Below are positions 1 through 8,455 of a DNA stretch of 64,000 nucleotides, in pieces; position 1 is the stretch's first letter; each line of letters starts with the position of its first letter. The position numbers were made by a program, and so were the translations under genes. Origin of the DNA: Spirosoma aureum (GTDB lineage: Bacteria; Bacteroidota; Bacteroidia; Cytophagales; Spirosomataceae); NCBI RefSeq assembly GCF_011604685.1, contig NZ_CP050063.1, positions 8,834,243 through 8,898,242 on the forward strand, written 5' to 3'. The notes under the pieces were generated by a model. It was not told where the DNA came from and ran no database searches. It was given only the letters and a program-made list of their open reading frames with translations.

Positions 1-2
1 CC

Positions 3-140
3 CAAAATACAATAGTACCACCCGGTTCAATCTACGCCGGAAATCCGGCCCGATACCTGAAAGCAGTTTCGCCCGAACAGGAAGAAATATTCATGCGTAC
101 TGCCAATAACTATGTCATGTACGCAGGTTGGTTTAAATAG
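3..140 (+). CDS. gamma-carbonic-anhydrase-like hexapeptide protein, C-terminal end only
   Basis: The open frame entering the window ends at a TAG at 138-140. The 45 visible residues carry a VPPGSIYAGNPAR motif, the typical last coil of left-handed beta-helix (hexapeptide) proteins, followed by an SPEQEEIF helix and a tail reading NNYVMYAGWFK. That combination matches the C-terminus of the gamma carbonic anhydrase / YrdA family. The metal-binding histidines lie outside the window, so enzyme activity cannot be judged. It could also be a hexapeptide acyltransferase. The next gene begins 89 bases downstream on the same strand. Confidence 0.7.
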   Translation, partial: QNTIVPPGSIYAGNPARYLKAVSPEQEEIFMRTANNYVMYAGWFK

Positions 141-229
141 GCTCATGGCAGCTAAAACGTCAGCATTATTGCTGCTCTGGCTACCGGTCAGCCCAGCGCA
201 AACTGAATCCTGCGTACCCTTCTCAGCAC

Positions 230-847
230 ATGGATGACTTTTTAATTTACCTCCGCTTGGGTTTCGACCATATTACGGACCCCAGTGGTTATGATCACAT
301 TTTATTTGTCATTGCCCTTTGCGCCGTTTATACACTCAGACAATGGCGACAGGTACTTATTTTAGTGACCGCTTTTACAATAGGTCATTCGATTACCTTA
401 GCGCTGGCTACACTCCAGCTCATTACCTACAAAACCGCGCTGATCGAATTACTGATCCCGATCACAATTCTTATCACAGCCATTACGAATTTCTTTTTTC
501 AGGAGACGAAATCGCGGTCGCTGGTTTCGTCGAAACAATCGGGACGTCCCTGGCGCTATGGATTGGCACTGGCATTCGGGCTGATTCACGGCATGGGATT
601 CTCCAATTATCTGCGTAGTCTGTTAGGTCGAGAAGCCGATATCGTTAAGCCATTACTAGCATTTAATATTGGGCTGGAACTTGGGCAACTGGTTATTGTC
701 AGTATCATACTGGCGATTGCCTATATCGTGCTTGACATACTCCGAAGCAGCCGACTTCGCTGGACACTGATTGTATCGGGTATGGTGGCCGGAATGGCTT
801 TATCGCTCATTATTAATAACGAGTATTTGAGCGAGTTACTGAAATAA
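230..847 (+). CDS. HupE/UreJ family membrane protein
   Basis: A 205-residue polytopic membrane protein. The N-terminus has the family signature GFDHITDPSGYDHILF (residues 11-26), followed by FTIGHSITLAL (about 49-59) and GLIHGMGF (about 117-124). These conserved His/Asp motifs lie in or next to predicted membrane segments and define the HupE/UreJ family, which has been linked to nickel or cobalt uptake for hydrogenase and urease. No hydrogenase, urease or metal-dependent partner is seen here, so the substrate is unknown. Many Bacteroidota carry such a gene alone. The ATG start places the signature at the extreme N-terminus, which is normal for the family. Confidence 0.85.
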   Translation: MDDFLIYLRLGFDHITDPSGYDHILFVIALCAVYTLRQWRQVLILVTAFTIGHSITLALATLQLITYKTALIELLIPITILITAITNFFFQETKSRSLVSSKQSGRPWRYGLALAFGLIHGMGFSNYLRSLLGREADIVKPLLAFNIGLELGQLVIVSIILAIAYIVLDILRSSRLRWTLIVSGMVAGMALSLIINNEYLSELLK

Positions 848-952
848 GATTACCGCTCCTCCTTTAGCACCTTATTCTCATCAAAATACAGATCGGGTAT
901 ACATCTTTTTTTTGTATTTTTAGCCCTTCTGTCAACAACTATAATCCAATTT

Positions 953-3349
953 ATGCAAAAGATAATTTTGCTGGTAACGAGTTTAACCATGTCAACATGG
1001 TATGCGCAAGCTCAGGCACCAACTCCTTCGACCCAACATGCCAACACGCGCTTTGAGCAGCTTGGGCCGATATTGCCTACACCCAACACATTTCGAACAG
1101 CCTCTGGTGCGCCCGGAAAGGATTATTATCAAAATCGTGCCGACTATGATATTAAAGCTACGCTCGACGATACCAATCAGAAAATAACTGCATCTGAAAC
1201 GATTACTTACCATAATAATTCGACGGATGCGCTTCCCTATATCTGGCTTCAGCTCGATCAGAATCTGTTCAAGCCTGATGCCACTGGCCGAACATCACAA
1301 ACCAATAGCATCAGTGCCGAACGCGGATCATCGTTTCAGCAACTGGGTGCCATGACGGCTCTCACTAATAAAGATTACGGGCAGAAAATCACTTCTGTTC
1401 GCGATCAGGCCGGGAAGCCAATTAAATATACCATTAACCAGACCATGATGCGGATCGATTTACCGCAGCCACTGGCACCAGGGAAATCGTTTGTCTTTTC
1501 AATCGACTGGAACTTCAAAATTGTTGACGTTAAAAGTGTTGGCGCCCGGTCGGGTTATGAATTCTTCCCAAAAGATGGCAATTACGTCTATGAAATTGCT
1601 CAATGGTTTCCACGGCTGTGTGCCTATAGCGATGTGACCGGCTGGCAAAACAAGCAGTTTCTGGGCCAGGGAGAATTCACGCTGATTTTTGGCAATTATA
1701 AAGTTGCACTGACAGTTCCCAACGACCATGTCGTTGGCGCTACCGGCGAACTTCAGAACCCAACACAGGTTCTGACCTCCACGCAGCAAAAACGCTGGAA
1801 CGAGGCAAAAGGTCGGGGCGATAAGCCGGGCGAAAATCCCGTGCAGATTGTGACACAGGCCGAAGCTGAAGCGGCCGAAAAAGCCAAGCCAGGTGATGTT
1901 AAAGGGACCAAAACCTGGATTTATAAGGCTGATAACGTCCGTGATTTTGCCTTTGCCAGCAGTCGGAAATTCATCTGGGATGCGCTTCAACCAAACGTAG
2001 AAGGGAAACGAGTTTGGGCAATGTCATTATACCCTAAAGAAGCCAATCCACTTTGGGGCCAGTATTCTACCCGACTTGTGGCCCATACGCTCCGCTCCTA
2101 CTCAAGTCGGACCATTGCTTATCCGTATCCAGTAGCCTACTCCGTTCACGGACCCGTTGGCGGCATGGAATATCCCATGATTTCGTTCAATGGCGCTCGC
2201 CCTGAGTCAGATGGCACCTATTCGGAGGGCACCAAAAATTTCCTCATTTCGGTCGTTATTCACGAGGTTGGGCATAACTTCTTTCCGATGATCGTCAACT
2301 CCGACGAACGGCAATGGTCGTGGATGGACGAAGGCTTAAACAGTTTTCTGGAGGGGCTAGCCTGTCTGGAATGGGATGCTGATTTCCCTGCACACGGTAT
2401 CGATCCTCAATATATTGTGCCGTATATGCAGCTCGATTCCACGCAACAGGTCTCAATCATGAGTAGCTCGGATAATATTCCGAGAAATACGTTCGGACCA
2501 AATGCCTATACAAAACCTGCTACGGCACTGAACATTCTTCGGGAGACGGTAATGGGCCGTGAGCTGTTCGATTATGCCTTTAAAGAATATGCCCGTCGGT
2601 GGGCCTTCAAATCGCCCGAGCCGGCCGATTTTTTCAGAACCTTGGAAGACGCATCGGGTGTTGACCTCGACTGGTTCTGGAAAGGCTGGTTCTTTAGCGT
2701 TCAGCCCGTTGATCAGTCGTTGGTAAAAGTTGATTGGTTTCAGACTAATTCGCAGAATCCGGAAATAACGAAGGCCGAAGCCCGGAAAGCGGCTCAACAA
2801 CGATTAAATACGATCAGCAAACAACGCGACGCGCTGAGCAAGGATGAGACCGTCGTTGCGCAGGACAGCAGCATGCGTGACTTCTACAATCGCTATGATC
2901 CCTATGCGGTTACCGATGAAGATCGCAAAAAGTATCAGGATTATCTGGCCTCGCTCTCGGCCGAAGAACGTCTACTGGCCGAAGCCGGTACAAATTTCTA
3001 CACACTGTCACTCAAAAATAAAGGCGGCATACCCATGCCGGTCATTGTCCGGATGGAGTTTGAAGACGGCACCGACTCAGTAGCTCGCTTTCCGGCCGAA
3101 ATCTGGCGCTTCAATGACGTATCGATTAAAAAAGTAATCGCAACGTCTAAGAAAGTGAAGCAATGGACGCTCGACCCTTATTATGAGATCGCAGACATCA
3201 ATACTGAAGACAATACGTTCCCGCCAATGGCACAGCCAACGCGCTTCCAGTTGTTTAAGCAACGACAGGGTGGAGGAGCAGCTGGACCTAATCCAATGCA
3301 GCAACAACGTCAACAATCACCGGCCAGGCAAGGAACCGGTCGAAATTAA
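953..3349 (+). CDS. secreted M1-family metallopeptidase (first of tandem pair)
   Basis: A 798-residue zinc metallopeptidase with an N-terminal signal peptide (about residues 1-20, ending AQAQA). The catalytic HEVGH motif is at about residues 437-441, followed after 18 residues by the third zinc ligand Glu in the segment WMDEGLN, the gluzincin pattern HExxH-x18-E. A GGMEYPM segment at about 403-409 stands where M1 aminopeptidases have the substrate-binding GxMEN motif. The C-terminus is Gln/Pro-rich and shows no type IX sorting domain. It probably acts in the periplasm or at the envelope on peptides. The paralogue starts 25 bases downstream, so the two are probably co-transcribed. The N-terminal mature region and the segment around residues 515-560 are nearly identical between the copies. 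Confidence 0.9.
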   Translation: MQKIILLVTSLTMSTWYAQAQAPTPSTQHANTRFEQLGPILPTPNTFRTASGAPGKDYYQNRADYDIKATLDDTNQKITASETITYHNNSTDALPYIWLQLDQNLFKPDATGRTSQTNSISAERGSSFQQLGAMTALTNKDYGQKITSVRDQAGKPIKYTINQTMMRIDLPQPLAPGKSFVFSIDWNFKIVDVKSVGARSGYEFFPKDGNYVYEIAQWFPRLCAYSDVTGWQNKQFLGQGEFTLIFGNYKVALTVPNDHVVGATGELQNPTQVLTSTQQKRWNEAKGRGDKPGENPVQIVTQAEAEAAEKAKPGDVKGTKTWIYKADNVRDFAFASSRKFIWDALQPNVEGKRVWAMSLYPKEANPLWGQYSTRLVAHTLRSYSSRTIAYPYPVAYSVHGPVGGMEYPMISFNGARPESDGTYSEGTKNFLISVVIHEVGHNFFPMIVNSDERQWSWMDEGLNSFLEGLACLEWDADFPAHGIDPQYIVPYMQLDSTQQVSIMSSSDNIPRNTFGPNAYTKPATALNILRETVMGRELFDYAFKEYARRWAFKSPEPADFFRTLEDASGVDLDWFWKGWFFSVQPVDQSLVKVDWFQTNSQNPEITKAEARKAAQQRLNTISKQRDALSKDETVVAQDSSMRDFYNRYDPYAVTDEDRKKYQDYLASLSAEERLLAEAGTNFYTLSLKNKGGIPMPVIVRMEFEDGTDSVARFPAEIWRFNDVSIKKVIATSKKVKQWTLDPYYEIADINTEDNTFPPMAQPTRFQLFKQRQGGGAAGPNPMQQQRQQSPARQGTGRN

Positions 3350-3374
3350 CCAAGAACTTAACTTCCAATAGACT

Positions 3375-5780
3375 ATGAGAAAAACAGTGTTGATGGCTGG
3401 TCTGACCCTTTGGTCGGCAGCTTTATTGGCCCAGGCCCCAACCGCTCCGACCCAAAACGCCAATACGCGTTTTGAACAGCTCGGGCCAACGCTGCCTACG
3501 CCAAACACCTTCCGTACGGCCGCTGGTGCACCTGGAAAAGACTATTTTCAGAATCGTGCCGATTATGACATCAAGGTCGAACTCGATGATGCGAATCAGA
3601 AAATTATCGGTACAGAAACCGTTACCTATCATAATAATTCAACCGATGAGCTGCCCTTCATCTGGCTTCAGCTCGACCAGAATCTATTCGCCAAAGGGTC
3701 GACTGGTAGTGTAACCCGCACAGGTGGCGTTAACGAAAGCGGAATGAGTTTCGCCCAGTTGCAGAATCTGACGTCTGTTCGCGAGCGCAGCAGCCAGCAG
3801 GCTACTGATAAGTATGGCTACAAGATTACTTCCGTTAAGGACTCGAAATCAGGCAGCCCGCTTAAATATACGATCAACCAAACCATGATGCGAATTGATC
3901 TGCCAGCCCCTTTGAAACCCGGTGCCAGCTATTCATTCAACGTAGACTGGAACTACTTCGTCACCGAATACTACGGTCGGAGCGGTATGGAGTTTTTCGC
4001 GAAAGATGGGAACTACAACTACTTCATTGCCCACTGGTTTCCCCGTTTGTGCGCGTATAACGACGTGAACGGCTGGCAGAACAAACAGTTTCTGGGTCAG
4101 GGCGAGTTTACCCTGATTTTTGGCAACTACAAAGTTGCCATTACTGCTCCCGGCGATCACATTGTTGGTGCAACAGGCGAGTGCCAGAACTATAAGCAGG
4201 TACTTTCGGCTACCCAACAGAAGCGTTTGGCACAAGCCGCTACGTCTAAAAACCCAGTTGTTATCGTGACGCAGGACGAAGCCGAGGCAGCTCTAAAAAC
4301 CAAACCAAGCGACAAGGTAAGCAAGAAGACGTGGGTGTTTGCCGCAACAAACGTACGCGATTTTGCTTTCACAAGTAGCCGTCGGTTTATTTGGGATGCT
4401 ATGCAGACCGATGTTTATGGCGATGGACGAAAAATCTGGTCGATGTCTTATTATGCCAAAGAAGGTAACCCGCTTTGGGGACAGTATTCGACACGCGTAG
4501 TTGAACACACGCTGAAATCATACGGAAATCGGACGATCAAATACCCCTATCCAGTAGCAATTTCTTGCCATGCCACGTCTGGTGGCGGTATGGAGTATCC
4601 CATGATTTCGTTCAATGGCGGTCGCCCGGAAGCCGATGGGACTTATTCTGAACAAACGAAAGCGGGTATGATCGGTGTGATTATTCACGAGGTTGGGCAT
4701 AACTTCTTCCCGATGATCGTCAACTCCGACGAACGGCAATGGACCTGGATGGACGAAGGGCTGAACACATTCTGTCAATACTTGGCTGAGAAAGAATGGG
4801 ATTACAATTTTCCAAGCCGCCGGGGCGAACCTCAATATATTGTCGACTACATGAAGTCCGACAAATCGGTGCTCTCGCCCATTATGACCTCGTCCGATAA
4901 CGTTATTAGCCTCGGCCCTAATGCGTACGCAAAACCTGCTACGGCACTGAACATTCTTCGGGAGACGGTAATGGGCCGTGAGCTGTTCGATTATGCCTTC
5001 AAAGAATATGCCCGTCGGTGGGCCTTCAAATCGCCCGAGCCGGCCGATTTCTTCAGAACCCTCGAAGATGCGTCGGGAGTTGACCTCGACTGGTTCTGGA
5101 AAGGCTGGTTTTACGGTGTTGAACCCGTCGATCAGGATCTTGTGGAAGTCGACTGGTTTAAAGTAGATGCCGGCGATCCGGTAGCAACAAAAGCGGCAGC
5201 AAAAGCCGAAGCCCAGCGTCGGGCCGGAACTATCAGCAAACAGCGTGATGCAGCCACCAAGGCAGAGACGGTTGTCGCGAAAGATTCGACCATGAAGGAT
5301 TTTTATAACAGCTACGATCCTTATGCCGTTACGGATACTGATAAAAAGAAATATCAGGATTATCTGGCAACGCTAAGCGAAGATGAACGCAAGTCCCTTG
5401 AAGCGAATGCTGGCACTAATTTTTATACCCTATCACTCAAGAACAAAGGTGGCATACCCATGCCGGTTATCATCCGGATGCAATTTGAAGACGGCACCGA
5501 CTCGGTAGCTCGTTTCCCGGCAGAAATCTGGCGCTTCAATGATGTATCTATCAAAAAGGTCATTGCTACTCCAAAGAAAGTGACTCAATGGACGCTGGAC
5601 CCGTATCAGGAGATTGCGGACATTGATGCTGAAAACAACTCGTTCCCGCGTGTAGCTCAGCCTACGCGCTTCCAGTTGTTCAAACAACAGCAACGGTTTG
5701 GTCCACAGGGGCCTAACCCGATGCAGCAACAGCGTCGGGCTACTCCGCCACCTGCTACCCAGGGAAGCGGCAAAAATTAA
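3375..5780 (+). CDS. secreted M1-family metallopeptidase (second of tandem pair)
   Basis: An 801-residue paralogue of the preceding gene with the same layout: signal peptide ending at LLAQA, an N-terminal beta domain, GGMEYPM, then HEVGH at about residues 438-442 with the third ligand Glu in WMDEGLN, and a Gln/Pro-rich tail. The catalytic residues are complete, so both copies should be active. The sequences differ mainly between about residues 100-165 and 270-330, which may affect substrate choice. The DNA over 4932-5050 is almost identical to 2512-2630 of the first copy, much closer than the rest, which suggests local gene conversion. No terminator is visible between the two genes. Downstream lie a heptad-repeat element and tRNA-Pro. 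Confidence 0.9.
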   Translation: MRKTVLMAGLTLWSAALLAQAPTAPTQNANTRFEQLGPTLPTPNTFRTAAGAPGKDYFQNRADYDIKVELDDANQKIIGTETVTYHNNSTDELPFIWLQLDQNLFAKGSTGSVTRTGGVNESGMSFAQLQNLTSVRERSSQQATDKYGYKITSVKDSKSGSPLKYTINQTMMRIDLPAPLKPGASYSFNVDWNYFVTEYYGRSGMEFFAKDGNYNYFIAHWFPRLCAYNDVNGWQNKQFLGQGEFTLIFGNYKVAITAPGDHIVGATGECQNYKQVLSATQQKRLAQAATSKNPVVIVTQDEAEAALKTKPSDKVSKKTWVFAATNVRDFAFTSSRRFIWDAMQTDVYGDGRKIWSMSYYAKEGNPLWGQYSTRVVEHTLKSYGNRTIKYPYPVAISCHATSGGGMEYPMISFNGGRPEADGTYSEQTKAGMIGVIIHEVGHNFFPMIVNSDERQWTWMDEGLNTFCQYLAEKEWDYNFPSRRGEPQYIVDYMKSDKSVLSPIMTSSDNVISLGPNAYAKPATALNILRETVMGRELFDYAFKEYARRWAFKSPEPADFFRTLEDASGVDLDWFWKGWFYGVEPVDQDLVEVDWFKVDAGDPVATKAAAKAEAQRRAGTISKQRDAATKAETVVAKDSTMKDFYNSYDPYAVTDTDKKKYQDYLATLSEDERKSLEANAGTNFYTLSLKNKGGIPMPVIIRMQFEDGTDSVARFPAEIWRFNDVSIKKVIATPKKVTQWTLDPYQEIADIDAENNSFPRVAQPTRFQLFKQQQRFGPQGPNPMQQQRRATPPPATQGSGKN

Positions 5781-5792
5781 GTAATCGTGCCC

Positions 5793-5856
5793 AATGGCTA
5801 GTGGTGTTTATAATTTACATCATTAGCCATTGTACATTATCCATTATCCATTACTT
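5793..5856. repeat. heptad-periodic inverted element upstream of tRNA-Pro
   Basis: A 7-nt period runs through the stretch, with units such as AATGGCT and AGTGGTG on the left, and ATTATCC (twice, 5836-5849) and ATTACTT on the right. AATGGCTA at 5793-5800 is the exact inverse complement of TAGCCATT at 5824-5831. The element fills the space between the second M1 gene and the tRNA, and its right end overlaps the tRNA promoter. It is the same type of element as those at 8456, 28294, 29547, 37951, 59686, 60927 and 62449. Confidence 0.6.
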
Positions 5857-5859
5857 TTG
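5830..5859 (+). promoter_or_regulatory. Bacteroidota-type promoter for tRNA-Pro
   Basis: TACTTTTG at 5852-5859 fits the Bacteroidota -7 consensus TAnnTTTG. ATTG ending at 5832 can serve as the -33 element with a 19-base spacer. The tRNA begins 11 bases after the -7 box, a sensible leader length for a tRNA. Confidence 0.6.
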
Positions 5860-5869
5860 CAATCCAATT

Positions 5870-5943
5870 CGGGATGTAGCGCAGTCCGGTAGCGTGCTTG
5901 CATGGGGTGCAAGAGGTCGTGGGTTCGAATCCCGCCTTCCCGA
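5870..5943 (+). tRNA. tRNA-Pro (anticodon GGG)
   Basis: The 74-base sequence folds as a cloverleaf. The acceptor stem is CGGGATG with CTTCCCG (one U-U mismatch), the anticodon stem CTTGC with GCAAG encloses the loop ATGGGGT (anticodon GGG, reading CCC and CCU proline codons), and the T arm is GTGGG TTCGAAT CCCGC. The discriminator base is A. CCA is not encoded. The C1-G72 pair is typical of proline tRNAs. A rho-independent terminator follows directly. Confidence 0.95.
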
Positions 5944-5950
5944 CACTACT

Positions 5951-5984
5951 AAAAAAGCCACCGAGCTCTCGGTGGCTTTTTTTT
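5951..5984 (+). terminator. rho-independent terminator after tRNA-Pro
   Basis: GCCACCGAG at 5957-5965 pairs with CTCGGTGGC at 5968-5976. It is preceded by six A and followed by eight T, a strong intrinsic terminator beginning eight bases after the tRNA end. Confidence 0.9.
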
Positions 5985-5992
5985 ATAAGATC

Positions 5993-6059
5993 AATTAAAA
6001 TAGTGCTAAACGAAAAAACCTGCTCTGAGCAGGTTTTTTCGTTTAGCACTATTTTAATT
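5993..6059. terminator. 67-bp perfect palindrome, probable bidirectional terminator
   Basis: Two 33-base arms are perfectly complementary around a single central base at 6026 and include internal A6 and T6 tracts. It lies between the tRNA terminator and the 3' end of the minus-strand small membrane gene, whose stop codon (6054-6056) is inside the right arm. It reads as a terminator on both strands. The arm length is well above that of an ordinary intrinsic terminator. Confidence 0.75.
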
Positions 6060-6311
6060 ACTTAGAGAAGGGTCTGGTTCATAGTCGACTAAGTCACGAA
6101 CAAACGATGTACCCTGCCATAATGACAATAATGCATGAGCCGTCAATGCCCCGCACACTACTGCAGCAATTATTAATAAAAAAGTAAAGAAAAGCCATTC
6201 CGCCAGGAGCCATCCTTTCGAAAATGTGACGAACCACTGGAAAAAATCGAAGGTAGTTACCCCCCAGGTGGTTAGCACAGTTGCTGCACGGATATAATAA
6301 ATGTACAACAT
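6054..6311 (-). CDS. small membrane protein of unknown function
   Basis: An 85-residue protein with two hydrophobic stretches (about 1-30 and 38-65) and an acidic C-terminal tail ending YEPDPSLSN. I do not recognise a family. It is supported as a gene by an ATG start, coding-like composition with Trp and Phe at the membrane borders, absence of another gene on either strand, and a strong palindromic terminator at its stop codon. No upstream promoter with a clean TAnnTTTG was found. It could still be a chance frame. Confidence 0.5.
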   Translation of the reverse strand: MLYIYYIRAATVLTTWGVTTFDFFQWFVTFSKGWLLAEWLFFTFLLIIAAVVCGALTAHALLSLWQGTSFVRDLVDYEPDPSLSN

Positions 6312-6927
6312 GGTATAAAAAAACTAATTGTCAATAGCAATAGGGTTTGAATTAACAAATCACCTTTCATTGAATTTATCCAATATTTAGTTTTTTTTAT
6401 AAATGCAAAAGAACAATTTTTAATTGATTTATCCCAACAATGAAAGTATATACGTTTTGGTAATCAGGTTGGATTTTCAGTAAACAAAAAATATTTTTTT
6501 ATCCATATGGAATCTTGCCAACAGTGGCATCTACAAGAAAGAGATAGCACATGGATTCCCCTTTACTGAAGATGCCTTAACAATTATTTTATGAACAAAG
6601 CCCCTCCATCTATCAACTTAGTGGTTTACCGCTCTTGGAAACGCCCAATATGGTACACTTGAAAAACAAGGTTTTACCGGTTAAAACATCAGTAAAGTGC
6701 AGATTTTACCCTTAAAGACCTGCCTAAGAAATTATTGATGGCTAATTTTAAGCAAAGAAAATTTGGCTAATACATTTGCGTTGTATTCGTCGGAAAAACC
6801 ATAGTTTTGTAGAGGTTTCGACGGCTTTCACTCAAATTTTTAACTGAACAAACCGAAAGAGTCTAAATTTTTTGCTTTTTTTACCGGGCAAACCAACTTT
6901 CAAATTTAACCCTACAGTCCAGTTCCA
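6312..6927. other. 616-bp AT-rich intergenic region between divergent genes
   Basis: No open frame longer than about 20 codons looks real here. The region separates the minus-strand small membrane gene from exbB. It is AT-rich with several A/T tracts (6371-6402, 6484-6500). Two -7-like boxes near its right end (TACATTTG at 6771-6778, TAGTTTTG at 6802-6809) probably drive exbB. The leader from the second box to the ATG would be about 110 bases, enough for post-transcriptional control, but I see no known riboswitch fold. Confidence 0.6.
6781..6809 (+). promoter_or_regulatory. probable promoter of the exbB-exbD-tonB operon
   Basis: TTG at 6781-6783, an 18-base spacer, then TAGTTTTG at 6802-6809, which matches the Bacteroidota -7 consensus TAnnTTTG. 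A second, nearer-upstream box TACATTTG (6771-6778) is an alternative. Identified by eye only. Confidence 0.5.
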
Positions 6928-7761
6928 ATGAAAACACAAACTCCTTCTCCAGCACCAGCCAAAGCAGCGGCACCAAAAAAGAAGTCAGGTGGCTTAAATC
7001 CCGCACTCGTAATTCCAGTTCTGCTGGTGATTGGTATCCTGACGTACATGTTCGTCTTTGGTGATGGCAGCCACTTTCAGGAAGGTGACAATACGAAAGA
7101 ACCACTACCCGGCGACTACTTCGGTACCGTATACAAGGGCGGCTTTATCGTACCGATTCTGTTTACCTGTTTCTTAACCGTATTGGTGTTCTCGATCGAA
7201 CGCTTTATCACCATCGGCCGTGCAAATGGCACTGGTTCGATTGATGACTTTGTCCGTAAGGTGAAGTCCCTGCTCGACCGCAATGAAGTAGCTGCGGCTA
7301 TTCAGGAGTGCGACAAGCAGAAAGGCTCTATCGGCAACGTTGTTAAAACAGCCTTGCTGAAATATCAACAACTGGCTACGGATACCCAGTTAGACAAAGA
7401 GCAAAAACTGGTAGCTCTGCAAAAAGAAGTGGAAGAAGCTACCACGCTCGAATTGCCAATGCTGGAAAAGAACCTGACGATCATCGCTACGCTGGCTTCG
7501 GTTTCTACACTGATCGCCCTGCTCGGAACGGTACTTGGTATGATCCGGGCCTTCGCAGCCATGGGTGCTACGGGTCAACCAGATACAGGTGCTCTTTCGA
7601 CGGGTATCTCTGAGGCCCTTGTAAACACGGCTCTTGGTATCGGTACTGCTGCTATTGCAACGATCATGTATAGCTACTTTACCAGCCGGATTGACGTTCT
7701 GACCTACAACATCGACGAAATCGGCCTGAGCATCCAGCAGAACTTTGCTGCTCACTATTAG
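6928..7761 (+). CDS. exbB: MotA/TolQ/ExbB proton channel family protein
   Basis: A 277-residue inner-membrane protein. A short Pro/Ala/Lys-rich cytoplasmic N-terminus precedes a membrane helix at about 23-44, a second helix (about 72-92) ending in the conserved SIERFITIGRA, a cytoplasmic domain, and two C-terminal helices with the family signature LIALLGTVLGMIRAF and TALGIGTAAIATIM. In the ExbB-ExbD-TonB complex it forms the channel pentamer that uses the proton gradient to energise TonB-dependent outer-membrane transporters. It is the first gene of a cluster with two exbD genes and tonB. An N-terminal helix before the canonical three is common in Bacteroidota. Confidence 0.95.
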   Translation: MKTQTPSPAPAKAAAPKKKSGGLNPALVIPVLLVIGILTYMFVFGDGSHFQEGDNTKEPLPGDYFGTVYKGGFIVPILFTCFLTVLVFSIERFITIGRANGTGSIDDFVRKVKSLLDRNEVAAAIQECDKQKGSIGNVVKTALLKYQQLATDTQLDKEQKLVALQKEVEEATTLELPMLEKNLTIIATLASVSTLIALLGTVLGMIRAFAAMGATGQPDTGALSTGISEALVNTALGIGTAAIATIMYSYFTSRIDVLTYNIDEIGLSIQQNFAAHY

Positions 7762-7782
7762 TCGAGACAGTGTATTTAAACC

Positions 7783-7808
7783 ACCTGCCCGGTTTAAACC
7801 GGGCAGGT
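7783..7808. other. 26-bp perfect palindrome between exbB and exbD
   Basis: ACCTGCCCGG at 7783-7792 and CCGGGCAGGT at 7799-7808 flank TTTAAA, making a complete palindrome in the 63-base gap. No T tract follows, so it is unlikely to be a full terminator. It may act as an attenuator or as a processing/stabilising hairpin that sets the exbB to exbD ratio, since ExbB is needed in excess. Confidence 0.6.
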
Positions 7809-7824
7809 AGAAACAAAATAACTC

Positions 7825-8451
7825 ATGCCAGCAGTTAAAATTAAACGTGCCAGTTCCACAGTGGACATGACGGCAATGTGCGACGTGGCGTTTCTGTTGC
7901 TGACGTTCTTTATCCTGACTGCCCAATTCCGGTCGCAGGATGCAGCAACCATCGAAACCCCGTCGTCGATCTCCGGCATTAAAGTTCCCGATAGTGATAT
8001 TATGACTATTGGACTCGGCCGGGATGGTAAAGTCTATTTCGGTATCGACAATGCACAGAACCGCATTGCCATGCTGGATAACATTGCTGCAGCGAAAGGT
8101 CTTACGTTCACCAACAATGAAAAGAAAGAGTTCTCGCTGATGTCAAACTTTGGATTACCCATTAATCAGTTAAAATCGTATCTGAGCCTACCTAAGGAAC
8201 AACAGGCAAAAGTCAAACAGCCTGGCATTCCGACTGATTCGACGGGTGCTGCTCCTACAAATGAACTGAAAGACTGGGTTTTCAATGCCCGTAAGGCTAA
8301 TAACGGACTACGAATTGCGCTGAAAGGTGATAACCTCGCTAAATTCCCCGAGTTCAAGAACGTATTAGCTACGCTTCAAGCGCAAAATATTAACAAATTC
8401 AACCTGATAACAGGAACAGAAGCTCCTCCAGCGGGTTGGAAAGCAGACTAA
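7825..8451 (+). CDS. exbD: ExbD/TolR family biopolymer transport protein (first copy)
   Basis: A 208-residue protein with a single N-terminal membrane helix (about 17-34) preceded by the family pattern VDMTAMCDVAFLLLTFFIL. Asp20 stands at the position of the proton-carrying Asp of ExbD. A periplasmic domain follows, longer than in proteobacterial ExbD (about 140 residues) because of an insertion. It works with ExbB and TonB. It is separated from exbB by a hairpin and from the second exbD by a heptad-repeat element. Confidence 0.93.
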   Translation: MPAVKIKRASSTVDMTAMCDVAFLLLTFFILTAQFRSQDAATIETPSSISGIKVPDSDIMTIGLGRDGKVYFGIDNAQNRIAMLDNIAAAKGLTFTNNEKKEFSLMSNFGLPINQLKSYLSLPKEQQAKVKQPGIPTDSTGAAPTNELKDWVFNARKANNGLRIALKGDNLAKFPEFKNVLATLQAQNINKFNLITGTEAPPAGWKAD

Positions 8452-8455
8452 CCAA

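Noticed and set aside
145..235. A 30-codon frame with a hydrophobic N-terminus overlapping the start of the HupE/UreJ gene
   Set aside because: Too short, no family resemblance, no Shine-Dalgarno or promoter. It may be a leader, but there is no positive evidence.
6507..6569. A 20-codon frame beginning at an ATG in the long gap before exbB
   Set aside because: No Shine-Dalgarno signal, no conservation that can be judged, and length within chance.
7390..7926. A 178-codon minus-strand frame across exbB and the first exbD
   Set aside because: Antisense to two clear genes and passes through the intergenic palindrome; no recognisable protein.
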